A DNA stretch of 52,167 nucleotides. Source: an uncultured bacterium (lineage in GTDB: Bacteria; Planctomycetota; UBA1135; GCA-002686595). Below, in pieces: positions 10,975 to 20,345 of the stretch. Within the stretch, counting starts at the first letter, position 1; each line of letters begins with the position of its first letter. A program made the position numbers and the translations under genes. The stretch is taken from assembly GCA_938083085.1 (NCBI GenBank), contig CALLKX010000019.1, positions 1-52,167 of the forward strand. The letters are read 5' to 3'. Under the pieces are notes generated by a model. It did no database searches. It saw only the letters and a program-made list of their open reading frames with translations, and was not told the origin of the DNA.

Positions 10975-13900
10975 GGCCGGCTTCCTCCTCACCGTCGTGG
11001 CTATCGCCGTGGTCGTCGTGGTCGTCGTGGCCGTGGTCGCCGTGACCGTGGCCACCCTCGCCGTACGTCGCGGGGTCGTAGTCCTCGCGGCCCTTCACGC
11101 CCTGGGGCATGGCCTCCGCGAGGACGGCGTTCGGGTTCTCGATGCGCGCCAGGTACTGGGTCCGCGGGCGGATGTTGAGCTCCGCCAGCATGGAGTAATC
11201 CCGGCCCAGGGCCTGCTTCTTCGACACCCGCGACTCGGGGTCGGTCAGGTCGCCGAAGTTGATGGCGCCCGAGGCGCACGCCGCCTGGCAGGCCGTGATG
11301 ACCTCGCCGTCGCGGATCTTGCGGTCCTCGTTGCGCGCGGTGATGCGCGCCTCGGAGATCCGCTGCATGCAGTACGTGCACTTCTCCATCACGCCGCGGC
11401 TGCGGACCGTGACGTTCGGGTTCTGCGCCAGCTGGAGCCGCTTGTGCTCCGGCTTGTCCATGTACTTCGTGTAGTGGAAGTAGTTGAAGCGCCGGACCTT
11501 CACGGGGCAGTTGTTACCGCAGTACCGAGTACCGATGCAGCGGTTGTAGACCATGTCGTTGGTCCCTTCCTCGCCGTGCACGGTCGCCGCGACCGGGCAG
11601 ACCTGCTCGCAGGGCGCGTTCTCGCACTGCAGGCAGTTGATCGGCTGGGTGACCGCGTCCACGGTCGAGGCCTCGTTCGCGTCGCCCTGGAAGTACAGGT
11701 CGATGCGCATCCAGTGCATCTCACGGCCGCGCTTGACCTGCTCCTTGCCGACGATCGGGATGTTGTTCTCCGACTGGCAGGCGACGACGCAGGCGTTGCA
11801 GCCGTTGCACGTCGAGAGGTCGATGGTCATCCCCCACTGGTGGGTACCGTCGTACTTCTTCTGGTCGAAGAGGGAGGTCAGCGGCGGCACGTGGTAGACG
11901 TGCTCGGTGAAGTTGGGGTCCTCCTTCCACTGCTCCTCGGTGCCCTCCATGGCCAGCTTGTAGAGGCGCTCGCGGCGCCCCTGCATGCCGATGGCATCGA
12001 TCAGGTGGTGCTCCTGGGTGGTGGCAAAGGTGTACTCACCGGAGGTCTTGGCGATGGACACGCCCGTCGCGATGCCCATGCCGTCCGTGCCCCGGAGGAC
12101 GAAGGCGTCGAAGCCAGCGGAGCTGACCTCGGCCTTGTCCGAACCGGCGACCAGGCCCGCTGCGCGGCGGCCGTAGCCCATCGAGATAGCGAGGCTGTCC
12201 TCGGCCTGCCCGACGGCCACAAAGGCAGCGGCGTCAAGGGTCCTTCCATCGAGGGTGACCTGGACCTTGTCCCCGGTCGTGACCCCCATGCCGTCGGCGG
12301 TCTTCTTCCCGATCATGACCGCGTTGTCCCAGGTCATCTTCGTGGTGAAGTCCGGGAGTTCCTGCAGCCAGCCGTTATTGGCGAAGCGACCGTCAAAGAC
12401 CTTGGGGCAGGGGAAGTAGGTGATCTCCATCCCCGCGCTCGGCTCGGCGATCGCCGGGAGGCTCCCCACCGTGAGGTCGAGAGCCGCCACCCGCGTGCCA
12501 TCCACGACGCCGTCGTGGATCGCCTGGCGGAAGCGAGCCTCGCCGTTCCCGGCGAGCCCCATGGCGTCGAAGGTGCCGCGCACCTCGGCGCGGGCGTCCT
12601 CCGTCCGGCCGAGCAGCGCGGCGCAGACCTCGATGGCGCTCATGCCGCCCGCGATGGGCTTGATGAGGGGCTGGGCGATGTGGACCGACCCGTCCCAGGA
12701 GCGCGCGTCGCCCCAGGCCTCGAGCCAGTGAGCCGCCGGCATGTGCCAGTCCGACATGGCCGCGGTCTCGTCGCGGTAGAGGCCGTGGTGGAAGACCATG
12801 ACGTTCTCCGCGGCGCCGGAGAAGTCCAGGTCGGCGGGCGCGTCGTAGGCGGGGTTGCCACCCAGGACCAGCAGAGACTTCACCGCTCCGGACCGCATCC
12901 CTGCGACCAGCGAGGCGAGGCCCGCGTCCGTGGCGCCAGCCGCGGGGTCCTCGGTGTAGCTCACCGTGACCCCCACCGCGCCGAGCGCGGCGTTGACCGC
13001 GTGAGCGTGGGCGTGAACCTCGGCGGGCTGGTTGATCCCGGGGATGATCACGCAGCGCCCGCTGGAGCCCTTCATGTCATCGGCGACCGCCTTGACGAAG
13101 GCCGCGACCTTGTCGTTCTTACCGAGCTCCGCGGCGCGAGCGCCGGGGGTCCCCATGCCGAGGCCGGCCTCGATCAGCTGGAGGATCGCTCCGGCGTCCG
13201 AGCTCTTCACCGGAAGGCGGTGATCCGAGACCACCCCCGTCGTGGAGAAGCGGCTCTCGATGGCGTAGAGCCTCGACATATCGCCGAGCTCCGGCTCGCG
13301 ACGGGTCGCGAAGTCCGCTGACATCCCCACGGAGTCGGGGTGGCCGTTCAGGAAGTCCCCGTCAAGGCTGACGACGACGTCGGCCTTGGAGAGGTCATAG
13401 AGGGTGCGGACCGGCTTGCCGAAGGCCATCTCGGCCCCCATACGCTCGGTGTCCCGCCCGACGGGCGACCACCAGACCCAGTCCGCGCCGCTGGCCGCGA
13501 GCTCACCGCCGAGGCGCGCCAGGGTCGGCGAGCTGTGGGTCGAGGCGAGCACCGCCATACCGCCGGCAGCGGCGGCCTCCTTCATGGCCGCGATCGCGTC
13601 GCCGTAGGAGGCCCCGTTGAAGAGGCCCTGCTCGTTGCGCTTGAGGGTCCCTTGGCTGCGATCCGGGTCGTAGAAGCCGAGCACCTCTGCCTGGCTGTAC
13701 ACATCCGTGCCCTGGCCCAGCAGCGTGTTCGGCTCGACCTTGACCGGGCGACCGTCGTAGCTGGTCACCGTGACCGGGCGCGCGGCGCCGGCCAGGTCGA
13801 GGGTCGAGGCGTAGTGCTTGGGCTTGCCGGGGATCGTCTCCTCGGGGCGTACCGCATACGGAAGGATCTCCTCCTTCTCCCACCGGCAACTCGAGGCGCC

Positions 13901-14125
13901 TGCGAGGGCGGCCGAGGCACCGAGGATCTGGAAGAAGCGGCGCCGATCGACTTCGTTCAGCTGATCGAAGTCGTCGGTTGGGAACTCACGGCCGACGAAG
14001 TTCGCGACGTCCTTATCGGAGTCGGAATCGGCTGCGGCACGGTCGAGGGACCCATCGAACTCTCGAAGGGACTGCCAGATTGCAGGCTTCGACTCGGCGT
14101 TCGGATCGTCGAGGATGTCGCTCAT
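10961..14125 (-). CDS. actB: Alternative complex III subunit ActB (molybdopterin-oxidoreductase-like and ferredoxin-like domains fused)
   Basis: A 1054-residue iron-sulfur subunit. A Tat-like signal lies unusually far in, with [16 protein letters not shown] at 61-76 and a lipobox-like cysteine C80, as in the TAT-variant molybdopterin oxidoreductases. Residues about 85-740 resemble a molybdopterin enzyme, although ActB proteins are known not to bind that cofactor. Residues 766-1000 are a ferredoxin-like domain with four Cys clusters: C773-x2-C776-x2-C779-x3-C783, C831/C834/C839/C843, C863/C869/C873, and C916/C919 with C946/C950. The tail (1025-1054) is His/Asp-rich. The enzyme passes quinol electrons from ActC toward the heme subunits. 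Confidence 0.96.
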
Positions 14126-14171
14126 CTTGGCGCGCTTAGCGGTGTGCCTTGCGCGAGGATGTTGGGGTTGG

Positions 14172-14187
14172 CGCCCCCTTGGGGGCG
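14172..14187. other. Stem-loop between actA and actB
   Basis: CGCCCCC (14172-14178) faces GGGGGCG (14181-14187) across TT. A second weaker hairpin, GTGGC with GCCAC, lies near 14226-14240. Both fall in the 138-nt actA-actB gap and could set the ratio of the two messages. Confidence 0.4.
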
Positions 14188-14263
14188 AGTGCCGGAAATG
14201 GCGGTGTGGGACGGGAAGAGACGAGCCCCGTGGCTTTCGCCACCGTGGAGCCAGGGACGAGAC

Positions 14264-14914
14264 TCAGCGGTGACAGGTGCTGCAGGTCTCGCGCGGGTGG
14301 ATCTCTTCCGGGGTGTAGAAGAGGGTCGCGGGGTCAACGCCTTCGGCCGGGGGCTCCCAGCCAAGGTTGGTGATCTGATCGAGGGGCCGCAGGTGCGGAT
14401 CCGGGTTGCGGTGGCACTCGAGGCACCAGCCCATGGAGAGCGGCTCCTGCTGGCTCACGACCTCCATCTGGTCCACTCGACCGTGGCACGAGACGCAGGA
14501 GACGCCGCGGCGAACGTGAGCCGAGTGGTTGAAGTAGGCGTAGTCCGCGAGGTCGTGCACGCGCACCCACTCCACCGGATCACCCGACTTCCAGGATTCC
14601 CGAAGCGCGGCGAGCTTCGGGCTGTCGGGACGGATGTTGGTGTGGCAGTTCATGCAGGTTGCCGTGGGCGGGATCGCAGCGTGGGCCGCGTCCTCCACCG
14701 TGTTGTGGCAATACCGGCAGTCGATACCAAGCTCCCCTGCGTGCAGGGCGTGGCTGTAAGGAATCGGTTGCTCCGGGGCGTACCCGACCGCGAGGGTCTT
14801 CGGAGAGAAGCCGATCCACACAAACACGATCGCGTAGAGCACCCCGCCGAGGGCGCCCGCAGGGATCAGGAGCTTGAAATGGTTGGTCCAGCGCGGGAAG
14901 TGGAAGGTCGTCAT
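14264..14914 (-). CDS. actA: Alternative complex III subunit ActA, pentaheme cytochrome c
   Basis: A 216-residue membrane-anchored multiheme cytochrome, the first gene of the complex III operon. One helix (about 15-35, [19 protein letters not shown]) tethers it. Five CxxCH heme-binding sites follow: CRYCH, CMNCH, CVSCH, CLECH and CSTCH, matching the pentaheme ActA family. The last site is four residues from the C-terminus. I use the ATG at 14914. A TTG at 14923 is possible because GGCGGA lies six bases before it, which would add three residues. Upstream is a 652-nt gene-free stretch that should hold the operon promoter. Confidence 0.95.
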   Translation of the reverse strand: MTTFHFPRWTNHFKLLIPAGALGGVLYAIVFVWIGFSPKTLAVGYAPEQPIPYSHALHAGELGIDCRYCHNTVEDAAHAAIPPTATCMNCHTNIRPDSPKLAALRESWKSGDPVEWVRVHDLADYAYFNHSAHVRRGVSCVSCHGRVDQMEVVSQQEPLSMGWCLECHRNPDPHLRPLDQITNLGWEPPAEGVDPATLFYTPEEIHPRETCSTCHR

Positions 14915-15469
14915 GTTGCGCAAGCGCGGTCCGCCGGGGCCAGCTCACGGTGAGGATCCGTGGGGCGGTCGCGGCAGGTGGAGAGGTGGCGGTTGTGCGC
15001 AGAGGATTGGCCTCCGCGCTCGACCGAAACAAGCTCGCCTCCGCACGATGACGGGAGGTGAACGCTGTTCAGTCGCCGACAGAATAGTGATCTGTGTCCC
15101 CGTCTGGAATGTCCGAACGCCTCGCAATCGCAGGAAACTACGAGTGGGAACGACGGTCGCGCGGCGCCGGATCGCACCTGACCTCCTCCATCACCCCCGT
15201 AGTTGAGAACTGGTCGCAAAAAGATGCGCCAAGGCACCGCAATTCAGCGCCCCGCTCCGACGTCCAGCGGCCCTGGGGGAGCCTCTTCCCCCCGTCGACC
15301 CCACCTGGGCAGCCAAGAGCTCGGCGAGGCCCAGCAAGGACATCGATCCACCTCGATTCCAGGCTCCGCTCAGACCCCGGGGTCGATCATCATCCGGCGC
15401 GGTCGGGCTCCGGCTAAGGCTCGCCCCCCCCACCGGAGGGGTATCCCGGCAGAGCCAGCCACTCAACGA
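14915..15469 (-). promoter_or_regulatory. Gene-free region upstream of actA with candidate promoter and RegA-like site
   Basis: No convincing gene lies here. On the minus strand a TATTCT hexamer (15081-15086) is the best -10 candidate, with only a weak -35 (TTCCAG at 15104-15109). At 15161-15175 the sequence GCGGC-N5-ATCGC is one base off the GCGNC-N5-GNCGC type of site bound by RegA/PrrA regulators (motif quoted from memory). Its position about 50 bases upstream of the candidate promoter would suit an activator. The leader to actA would be about 160 nt. All of this is pattern matching and tentative. Confidence 0.25.
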
Positions 15470-15507
15470 GAGCGGGGCGCCGGGCCCGGAGGCTCGGCGC
15501 CCCGCTC
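15470..15507. terminator. GC-rich hairpin, probable transcription end of the regA-like gene
   Basis: A perfect 13-bp inverted repeat (15470-15482 with 15495-15507, GAGCGGGGCGCCG) with a 12-nt loop, 60 nt beyond the regulator stop codon. There is no T-tract on either side, so termination would be of the non-canonical GC-hairpin kind or assisted by Rho. Confidence 0.55.
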
Positions 15508-15566
15508 GCAGGGGTCGCATGTGGACTGGAAGCACGGGGCCCCGGTCCATTGAGGTCAGGATGACC

Positions 15567-16172
15567 TCAGGACTTGCCCTGCTCCCGCGGAGCGTTCCGC
15601 TGGAGCTTGCGCTGCAGGGAGCGGCGGTGGATGCCCAGCCGGCGTGCCGACTCGGAGATGTTCCCGCCGCAGTCCGAGAGGACCCGCTGGATGTGCTCCC
15701 ACTCCATGCGGGCCAGGGACGGCGCGCGGTAGGACGAGGTCACGGCCGGGCCGGCGGCGGTGTCCCCGCGCTCGTACTTCTCGAACGCTGCGACCACGTC
15801 GTCTGCGTCTGCCGGCTTCGGGATGAAGTTCACGGCGCCAAGGCGCACGGCTTCTACCGCGGTGGCAATCGCTCCGTATCCCGTCAGGATGATCGCGCGG
15901 GTGCCGCCGTCGATCCCGTTGAGGGCCTTGAGGACCTCAAGGCCGCCCTTCCCGGGCATCCGGAGGTCGAGGACGGCGTACTCGGGGGAGTCGGACTGAG
16001 CCAGCGCAACAGCCTGCTCGAACCCATCTGCCGTGCGAACTTCGAAGCCACGTTCGCGGAGAGCACGAGCGAGGCGCTCGCGGAAGATTTCATCGTCGTC
16101 CACGATGAGCATGGACCTCGCGTCCACGTTGAGAGCCGATGCAGGGTCCATAGAGAGTTCAGTCATGTTCAC
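15567..16172 (-). CDS. RegA/PrrA/ActR-family redox response regulator
   Basis: A 201-residue two-component regulator. The receiver domain has the acidic pocket DDDE (25-28), phosphoacceptor D69 in VLDLRMPG, T97 in ILTGYG and K119 in IPKPAD. A short Fis-type HTH output domain follows (about 158-192), with [20 protein letters not shown], very close to the signature shared by RegA, PrrA and ActR. Family members control respiratory and energy genes in response to redox. I choose the GTG at 16172 because AGGAGG at 16180-16185 sits 7 nt before it; the ATG at 16166 would be 13 nt away. The RegB-like kinase lies 150 nt upstream on the same strand. Confidence 0.9.
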   Translation of the reverse strand: MNMTELSMDPASALNVDARSMLIVDDDEIFRERLARALRERGFEVRTADGFEQAVALAQSDSPEYAVLDLRMPGKGGLEVLKALNGIDGGTRAIILTGYGAIATAVEAVRLGAVNFIPKPADADDVVAAFEKYERGDTAAGPAVTSSYRAPSLARMEWEHIQRVLSDCGGNISESARRLGIHRRSLQRKLQRNAPREQGKS

Positions 16173-16179
16173 GATAAGG

Positions 16180-16185
16180 CCTCCT
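16180..16185 (-). promoter_or_regulatory. Shine-Dalgarno deciding the regA-like start
   Basis: AGGAGG on the minus strand, 7 nt before GTG 16172. It is one of the few strong ribosome binding sites in the window. Confidence 0.6.
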
Positions 16186-16322
16186 AGCCAGGCGAGCGTT
16201 CGCCGGCGGCGCCCAGGAGGATCAACGGATTCAGAAGTTCCAGCATAGGAGCCCGCGGCAATTCGCGCCGGACGATGCACCGCACCGCGACACGCGGCCG
16301 CACCTTCGCGCCGTGAAGGGCC

Positions 16323-17825
16323 TCAGCGCATGCCGCTGTGCGTGGTCACGGTGAGTTCACCGGACTTCGCCAGCGGGAGGACAAGGCCCACGACCGTGCC
16401 CAGCCCTGGCGCAGAGTGAATCTCGATGTTGCCACCAAGGTCCTCAACGAAGGAGCTGGCGAGGTACAGCCCGAGCCCCATGCCGCTCCCCACGTCCTTG
16501 GTGGTGAAGAAGGGCTCCAGAGCGCGCTCCGCCTCCTCGGCGGTCATTCCAGAGCCGCGGTCCCCCACGGTGACGATCAGCGCCGACTCCTCGCGCACCA
16601 CCCTCAAGCGGACGGTCGCGTTCGGCGGGGAGGCGTCAAGGCCGTTCTGCACGATGGCTCGGATCGCCGTGGCCAGCCCGTCCCGCGGGAGCTCCAGCGC
16701 TGCGCCGTCCGCGACCTCCATGACGTCAACCTCGACCCGGTCCGACGCGGCCATCTCGCCGACGATGGTGTCCGCGAGCTCACCGGCGCTCATGCTGGTC
16801 ATCGACTCCCCGACTCGATCGCCGGCGGTCGCTGACATCCGGTTCAGGATCCTCCGGCAGCGCGCGACTTCGTCTCGGATGAGCCGAGCGTCCGCGGTGA
16901 CCTCCTCTCCGACGGCGGGCTCCTGGGTGAGCTGGAGCTCGAGCTCCTTGGCCACCAGCGCGATCGTCGACAGCGGCGTCCCGAGCTCATGCGCCGCCCC
17001 GGCGGCGAGTGTGCCCAGCGCCTCAAGGTGGCGTTGCCGCTCTCTGCGGCCGCGCTCGGACTGGAGCTCCTGCGCACGTGTGGCGAGCGTCGAGACCACC
17101 CGGTTCACAAACAGGACCGTGAGAAGCGACGTCAGCGAGAGCGCGACCACGGTGCCCCACCCCCGCAGGGTCGGGCTCGCGTCCAGCGCCGGCACCGGGA
17201 TCGCATGCTCCATGATCAGCATCATCGCCACGCCGAGGGCGGCGACCGCGACGAGCGAGTGCCGCAGTGGCAGCAGCACCGAACCGAGCGCCACGTAGAC
17301 GAGAAGGAAGCCGCAGAACGGGTTGGTCGCACCCCCTGTCAGCCCGAGGAGGGTCGACAGCAGCCCGATGTCCAGCAGCGTCACGCCGAGCTTGACGAGC
17401 TGCAGACGCCGGTCCGTGAACTCGGTCGGCCCGTCGTCCTCACCCGACTCGCGCAGCAGGAGCTCGTGGCGCTGGAACAGCAGCAGCCCTCCGTTCGTTC
17501 CAAACTCCACGAGCAGGATGGCAAAGAGCGCAGGCAGCGGGATCTCGACGTCGAGCCCGTAGCGAACCACGATGATCGTGATCAGCTGCCCCGCGATCGC
17601 TGTCCACCGCAGGTGGATGAGCCAGTGCAGGTTGACCTCGGTGAGCCGCCGATCGGCCACGGTCGAGGGCCCCTTGAACACCGACCAGCGGACCATCCGG
17701 AGGAGCCCACCGAACCACGTCCGGTCCCCGTGCAAGGGGTACACCACGGAGGACGGAGACGCGGGCCCGGGGCCAGGATCGGCGGGGGCCTCCGGGGGCG
17801 GATCGGGGAACGTCGGCGTGGGCAT
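16323..17825 (-). CDS. RegB/PrrB-family redox-sensing histidine kinase
   Basis: A 500-residue membrane kinase. A proline-rich cytoplasmic start precedes about six helices (70-245). Within them GGATNPF (164-170) matches the GGxxNPF heptad reported to bind quinone in RegB. The phosphoacceptor is H279 in GAAHELGTPLSTI. C323 in ARCRRIL lies 44 residues further on, close to the 40-residue spacing between His225 and the redox-active Cys265 of RegB. ATP-binding boxes are QNGLDASPP, VGDRGSGM and GSGMGLGLYLA. Together these support quinone-pool or thiol redox sensing, with the adjacent RegA-like protein as partner. The frame is open to 17900; the ATG at 17825 is the first methionine after low-complexity sequence. 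Confidence 0.92.
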   Translation of the reverse strand: MPTPTFPDPPPEAPADPGPGPASPSSVVYPLHGDRTWFGGLLRMVRWSVFKGPSTVADRRLTEVNLHWLIHLRWTAIAGQLITIIVVRYGLDVEIPLPALFAILLVEFGTNGGLLLFQRHELLLRESGEDDGPTEFTDRRLQLVKLGVTLLDIGLLSTLLGLTGGATNPFCGFLLVYVALGSVLLPLRHSLVAVAALGVAMMLIMEHAIPVPALDASPTLRGWGTVVALSLTSLLTVLFVNRVVSTLATRAQELQSERGRRERQRHLEALGTLAAGAAHELGTPLSTIALVAKELELQLTQEPAVGEEVTADARLIRDEVARCRRILNRMSATAGDRVGESMTSMSAGELADTIVGEMAASDRVEVDVMEVADGAALELPRDGLATAIRAIVQNGLDASPPNATVRLRVVREESALIVTVGDRGSGMTAEEAERALEPFFTTKDVGSGMGLGLYLASSFVEDLGGNIEIHSAPGLGTVVGLVLPLAKSGELTVTTHSGMR

Positions 17826-18182
17826 CAAGGGAACCTTCGCCCGCCCACGCCCGGAGGGCGAGCCTGCGTCGGAATTCTCGGCACCATCCGGTCCCCGCAC
17901 GGGGCGGAGCCCTCCAGAACGCCGCCTCGGGGCTCAGGCAGCGCCGAGGCGCGCCGGCCAAGGCGCCTCCAGGCGGGGGGCCCACCGCGGGAGCCTCGAT
18001 GACGCCCGGCGGGGCTGGAGAACCCGCTCCAGCCGCGATCGCGGGGCACTTGGAGGCGATGATCCGCCCTCCCTGGCGCTCCACCATGGGACCGCCCACC
18101 ACCACAGCGCGCTCTGGCCCAGCGGGGCCTCAGGTACCCAGCGGGGCAGGAGCCAATCTCGATCCGCGAGGCTGACTGCTCA
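17826..18182. other. Gene-free stretch between the redox kinase and the oligopeptide operon
   Basis: About 360 nt with no convincing gene on either strand. It should contain the kinase promoter on the minus strand, but I see no clear -10/-35 pair. Its right end merges into a tandem repeat array. Confidence 0.5.
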
Positions 18183-18319
18183 GGGACCCTGTACCGGTGA
18201 GGGGCGCTGTCAGGTTGGGGACCCTGTCAGGTCAGGGACTCTGTCAGGTCAGGGACCCTGTCAGGACAGAGACTCTGTCAGGTCAGGGACTCTGTCAGGT
18301 GAGGGACTCTGTCAGGTGA
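18183..18319. repeat. 17-bp tandem repeat array straddling the oppF-like stop codon
   Basis: Seven contiguous 17-base units, consensus GGGACTCTGTCAGGTCA on the plus strand, run from 18201 to 18319, preceded by one degenerate 18-base copy at 18183-18200. There are no spacers. The last copies encode the C-terminal residues and stop of the ATPase ending at 18295. The unit length is not a multiple of three, so copy gain or loss would alter that C-terminus or its 3' untranslated region. Confidence 0.85.
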
Positions 18320-19338
18320 CAGGCCGCCACGTGTCCGTTCGGGCCCACGCCCTTGGTCTCGGGATAGGCGCTGTCGCAGCGACCGGCCTCGGCCACCGGG
18401 CAACGCGTATGGAAGAAGCACCCCGAGGGCGGGTTGATCGGAGAGGGCACGTCCCCCGTGAGGGGGATGCGCTCCCGGCGCTCCGACCGATCCGCGCGCG
18501 GGATCGCAGAGAGCAGGGCCCTGGTGTAAGGGTGCTGGGGGTTGTCGAAGACCTGGTCCACGGTCCCCATCTCCACGATCCGCCCGAGGTACATGACCGC
18601 CACGCGGTCGGAGATGTAGCGCACGACAGAGAGGTCGTGCGCGATGAAGATGTAGGAGAGGCCGAACTCCCCCTGGAGGTCCTTGAGCAGGTTGATCACC
18701 TGCGCCTGGATGGAGACGTCCAGGGCGCTCACGGCCTCGTCGCAGACGATGAGCTTGGGCTGCAAGGCGAGGGCGCGTGCGATGCCGACGCGCTGCCGCT
18801 GGCCACCGGAGAACTCGTGCGGGAAGCGGTTGGCCACGTCCGGGCGCAGGCCGACCTTCTTGAGCAGCTCAGCCACCTGGTCCTGGAGCGCCGAGCCCTG
18901 CGCGAGCCCGTGCACCTCGAGGGCCTCGCCGACGGCGTTGCCGACGGTGATCCGCGGGTTGAGCGAGGCGTAGGGGTCCTGGAAGATGATCTGCAGGTCG
19001 CGCCGGAAGGAGCGCATCTCGCCCTTCCCGAGCTTGAAGAGGTCCACCTCAGCTCCGGCCTCGGGCCGGTAGATCGCCTCCCCCGCGGTGGGCTCGATGA
19101 GCCTCAGCGTCGAGCGGCCCGCGGTGGTCTTGCCGCAGCCCGACTCCCCTACCAGGGAGAGGGTCTCGCCCCGGCCCAGGGAGAAGTCGAGCCCGTCCAC
19201 GGCCTTGACGTCGCCGGTGTGCCGCTGGAGCACGCCGCTGCGGATGGGGAAGTGCTTCTTGAGGCCCCGGACTTCGAGCAGCGGATCGGCCCCGGCGTCG
19301 CCGGGCCCTGATTCGGTCATGGCGCTGGTCATGGTCAT
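18295..19338 (-). CDS. Oligopeptide/dipeptide ABC transporter ATP-binding protein (OppF/DppF type)
   Basis: A 347-residue ATPase, one of two that power peptide import. Walker A is GESGCGKTT, the signature is [15 protein letters not shown], Walker B is [12 protein letters not shown] (Ala replaces the usual Pro after DE), and the switch His is in FIAHDLSVV. The C-terminal oligopeptide-type domain includes [16 protein letters not shown], with cysteines typical of the OppD/F extension. The ATG at 19338 overlaps the preceding stop (TGATG), so it is coupled to the oppD-like gene. Its last residues are encoded by the 17-bp repeat array, so the tail is probably lineage-specific. Confidence 0.95.
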   Translation of the reverse strand: MTMTSAMTESGPGDAGADPLLEVRGLKKHFPIRSGVLQRHTGDVKAVDGLDFSLGRGETLSLVGESGCGKTTAGRSTLRLIEPTAGEAIYRPEAGAEVDLFKLGKGEMRSFRRDLQIIFQDPYASLNPRITVGNAVGEALEVHGLAQGSALQDQVAELLKKVGLRPDVANRFPHEFSGGQRQRVGIARALALQPKLIVCDEAVSALDVSIQAQVINLLKDLQGEFGLSYIFIAHDLSVVRYISDRVAVMYLGRIVEMGTVDQVFDNPQHPYTRALLSAIPRADRSERRERIPLTGDVPSPINPPSGCFFHTRCPVAEAGRCDSAYPETKGVGPNGHVAACHLTESLT

Positions 19339-20345
19339 CAGAGTTCCTGCGCTTGCTCGAGGTGGTGGCACGCCGCGGTGTGGGACGACCCTGCGTCCAC
19401 GGGCGCGAGCGGCGGGACGTCGCTGGTGCAGAGGTCCGTCGCGAGCGGGCAGCGGGTCCGGAAGCGGCAGCCGCTCGGGAAGTTGGTGGCGCTCGGCACG
19501 ATCCCGGGGATCGTGGTCAGCCGCTCGCCGGCCACCGCGAGGTCCGGCAGCGAGCGCATGAGGCCGATGGTGTAGGGGTGCCGCGGGCGCTCGAAGATCT
19601 CGTCCGCAGTGGCGTACTCCACGACGCGACCGGCGTACATGACCGCCACGTGGTGAGCGGTCTCTGCGACGACGCCGAGGTCGTGGGTGATGAGCAGCAC
19701 GCTCATCCCCGCCTCCTCCTGGAGCTCCTTGATCAGGTCCAGGATCTGGGCCTGGATCGTCACGTCGAGCGCCGTCGTCGGCTCGTCCGCGATGAGCAGC
19801 GAGGGGTCGCACGCCATGGCCATGGCGATCATCACGCGCTGACGCATGCCGCCCGAGAGCTGGTGCGGATACTCGTCCACGCGCTGCTCCGGCGCGGGGA
19901 TCCCCACGCGGCGCAGCATCTCGATCGAGCGCTCCCGCGCGGCCTCGGCGTCGAGCCCCTGGTGCAGCCGAACCGTCTCACCGATCTGGTCGCCCACGGT
20001 GAAGACCGGGTTGAGCGCCGTCATCGGCTCCTGGAAGATCATCGCGATCTCGTTGCCCCGGATCTCGCGCAGCCGCTCCTCATCCGCGGTGAGCAGATCC
20101 TCGCCGCGGAACAGGATCCGGCCGCCCTCGAACTTGCCCGGAGGCATGGGCAGGAGCTGCAGAATGGAGAGCGCGGTGACGCTCTTGCCCGAGCCGGACT
20201 CCCCCACGACGCCCAGGGTCTCACCGGGCTTGATGGCGTAGTTCACGCCGTCCACCGCCTTGGCGGTCCCGTCGTCCGTGTGGAAGTAGGTCTTGAGCCC
20301 CTCGATGCGGAGGAGGTCCTTCTGGTCTTCGTTCGCGTCCGCCAT
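19338..20345 (-). CDS. Oligopeptide/dipeptide ABC transporter ATP-binding protein (OppD/DppD type)
   Basis: A 335-residue ATPase partner of the OppF-like protein. Walker A is GESGSGKSV, the signature is [19 protein letters not shown], Walker B is [12 protein letters not shown], and the switch region is [12 protein letters not shown]. These are typical of OppD/DppD, as is the C-terminal [16 protein letters not shown] cysteine motif. The ATG at 20345 shares a base with the stop of the upstream permease (TGATG), and its own stop overlaps the next ATG the same way. The frame is open upstream only because it overlaps the permease gene. Confidence 0.95.
   Translation of the reverse strand: MADANEDQKDLLRIEGLKTYFHTDDGTAKAVDGVNYAIKPGETLGVVGESGSGKSVTALSILQLLPMPPGKFEGGRILFRGEDLLTADEERLREIRGNEIAMIFQEPMTALNPVFTVGDQIGETVRLHQGLDAEAARERSIEMLRRVGIPAPEQRVDEYPHQLSGGMRQRVMIAMAMACDPSLLIADEPTTALDVTIQAQILDLIKELQEEAGMSVLLITHDLGVVAETAHHVAVMYAGRVVEYATADEIFERPRHPYTIGLMRSLPDLAVAGERLTTIPGIVPSATNFPSGCRFRTRCPLATDLCTSDVPPLAPVDAGSSHTAACHHLEQAQEL

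Noticed and set aside
10975..11055. Extended N-terminus for ActC beginning at 11055
   Set aside because: The extension is a Thr/Ala translation of the actB His-repeat in another frame; the family start fits ATG 10974.
18201..18319. CRISPR-like array
   Set aside because: The 17-base units are directly adjacent with no spacers and overlap a coding end; no cas genes are nearby. It is a simple tandem repeat.
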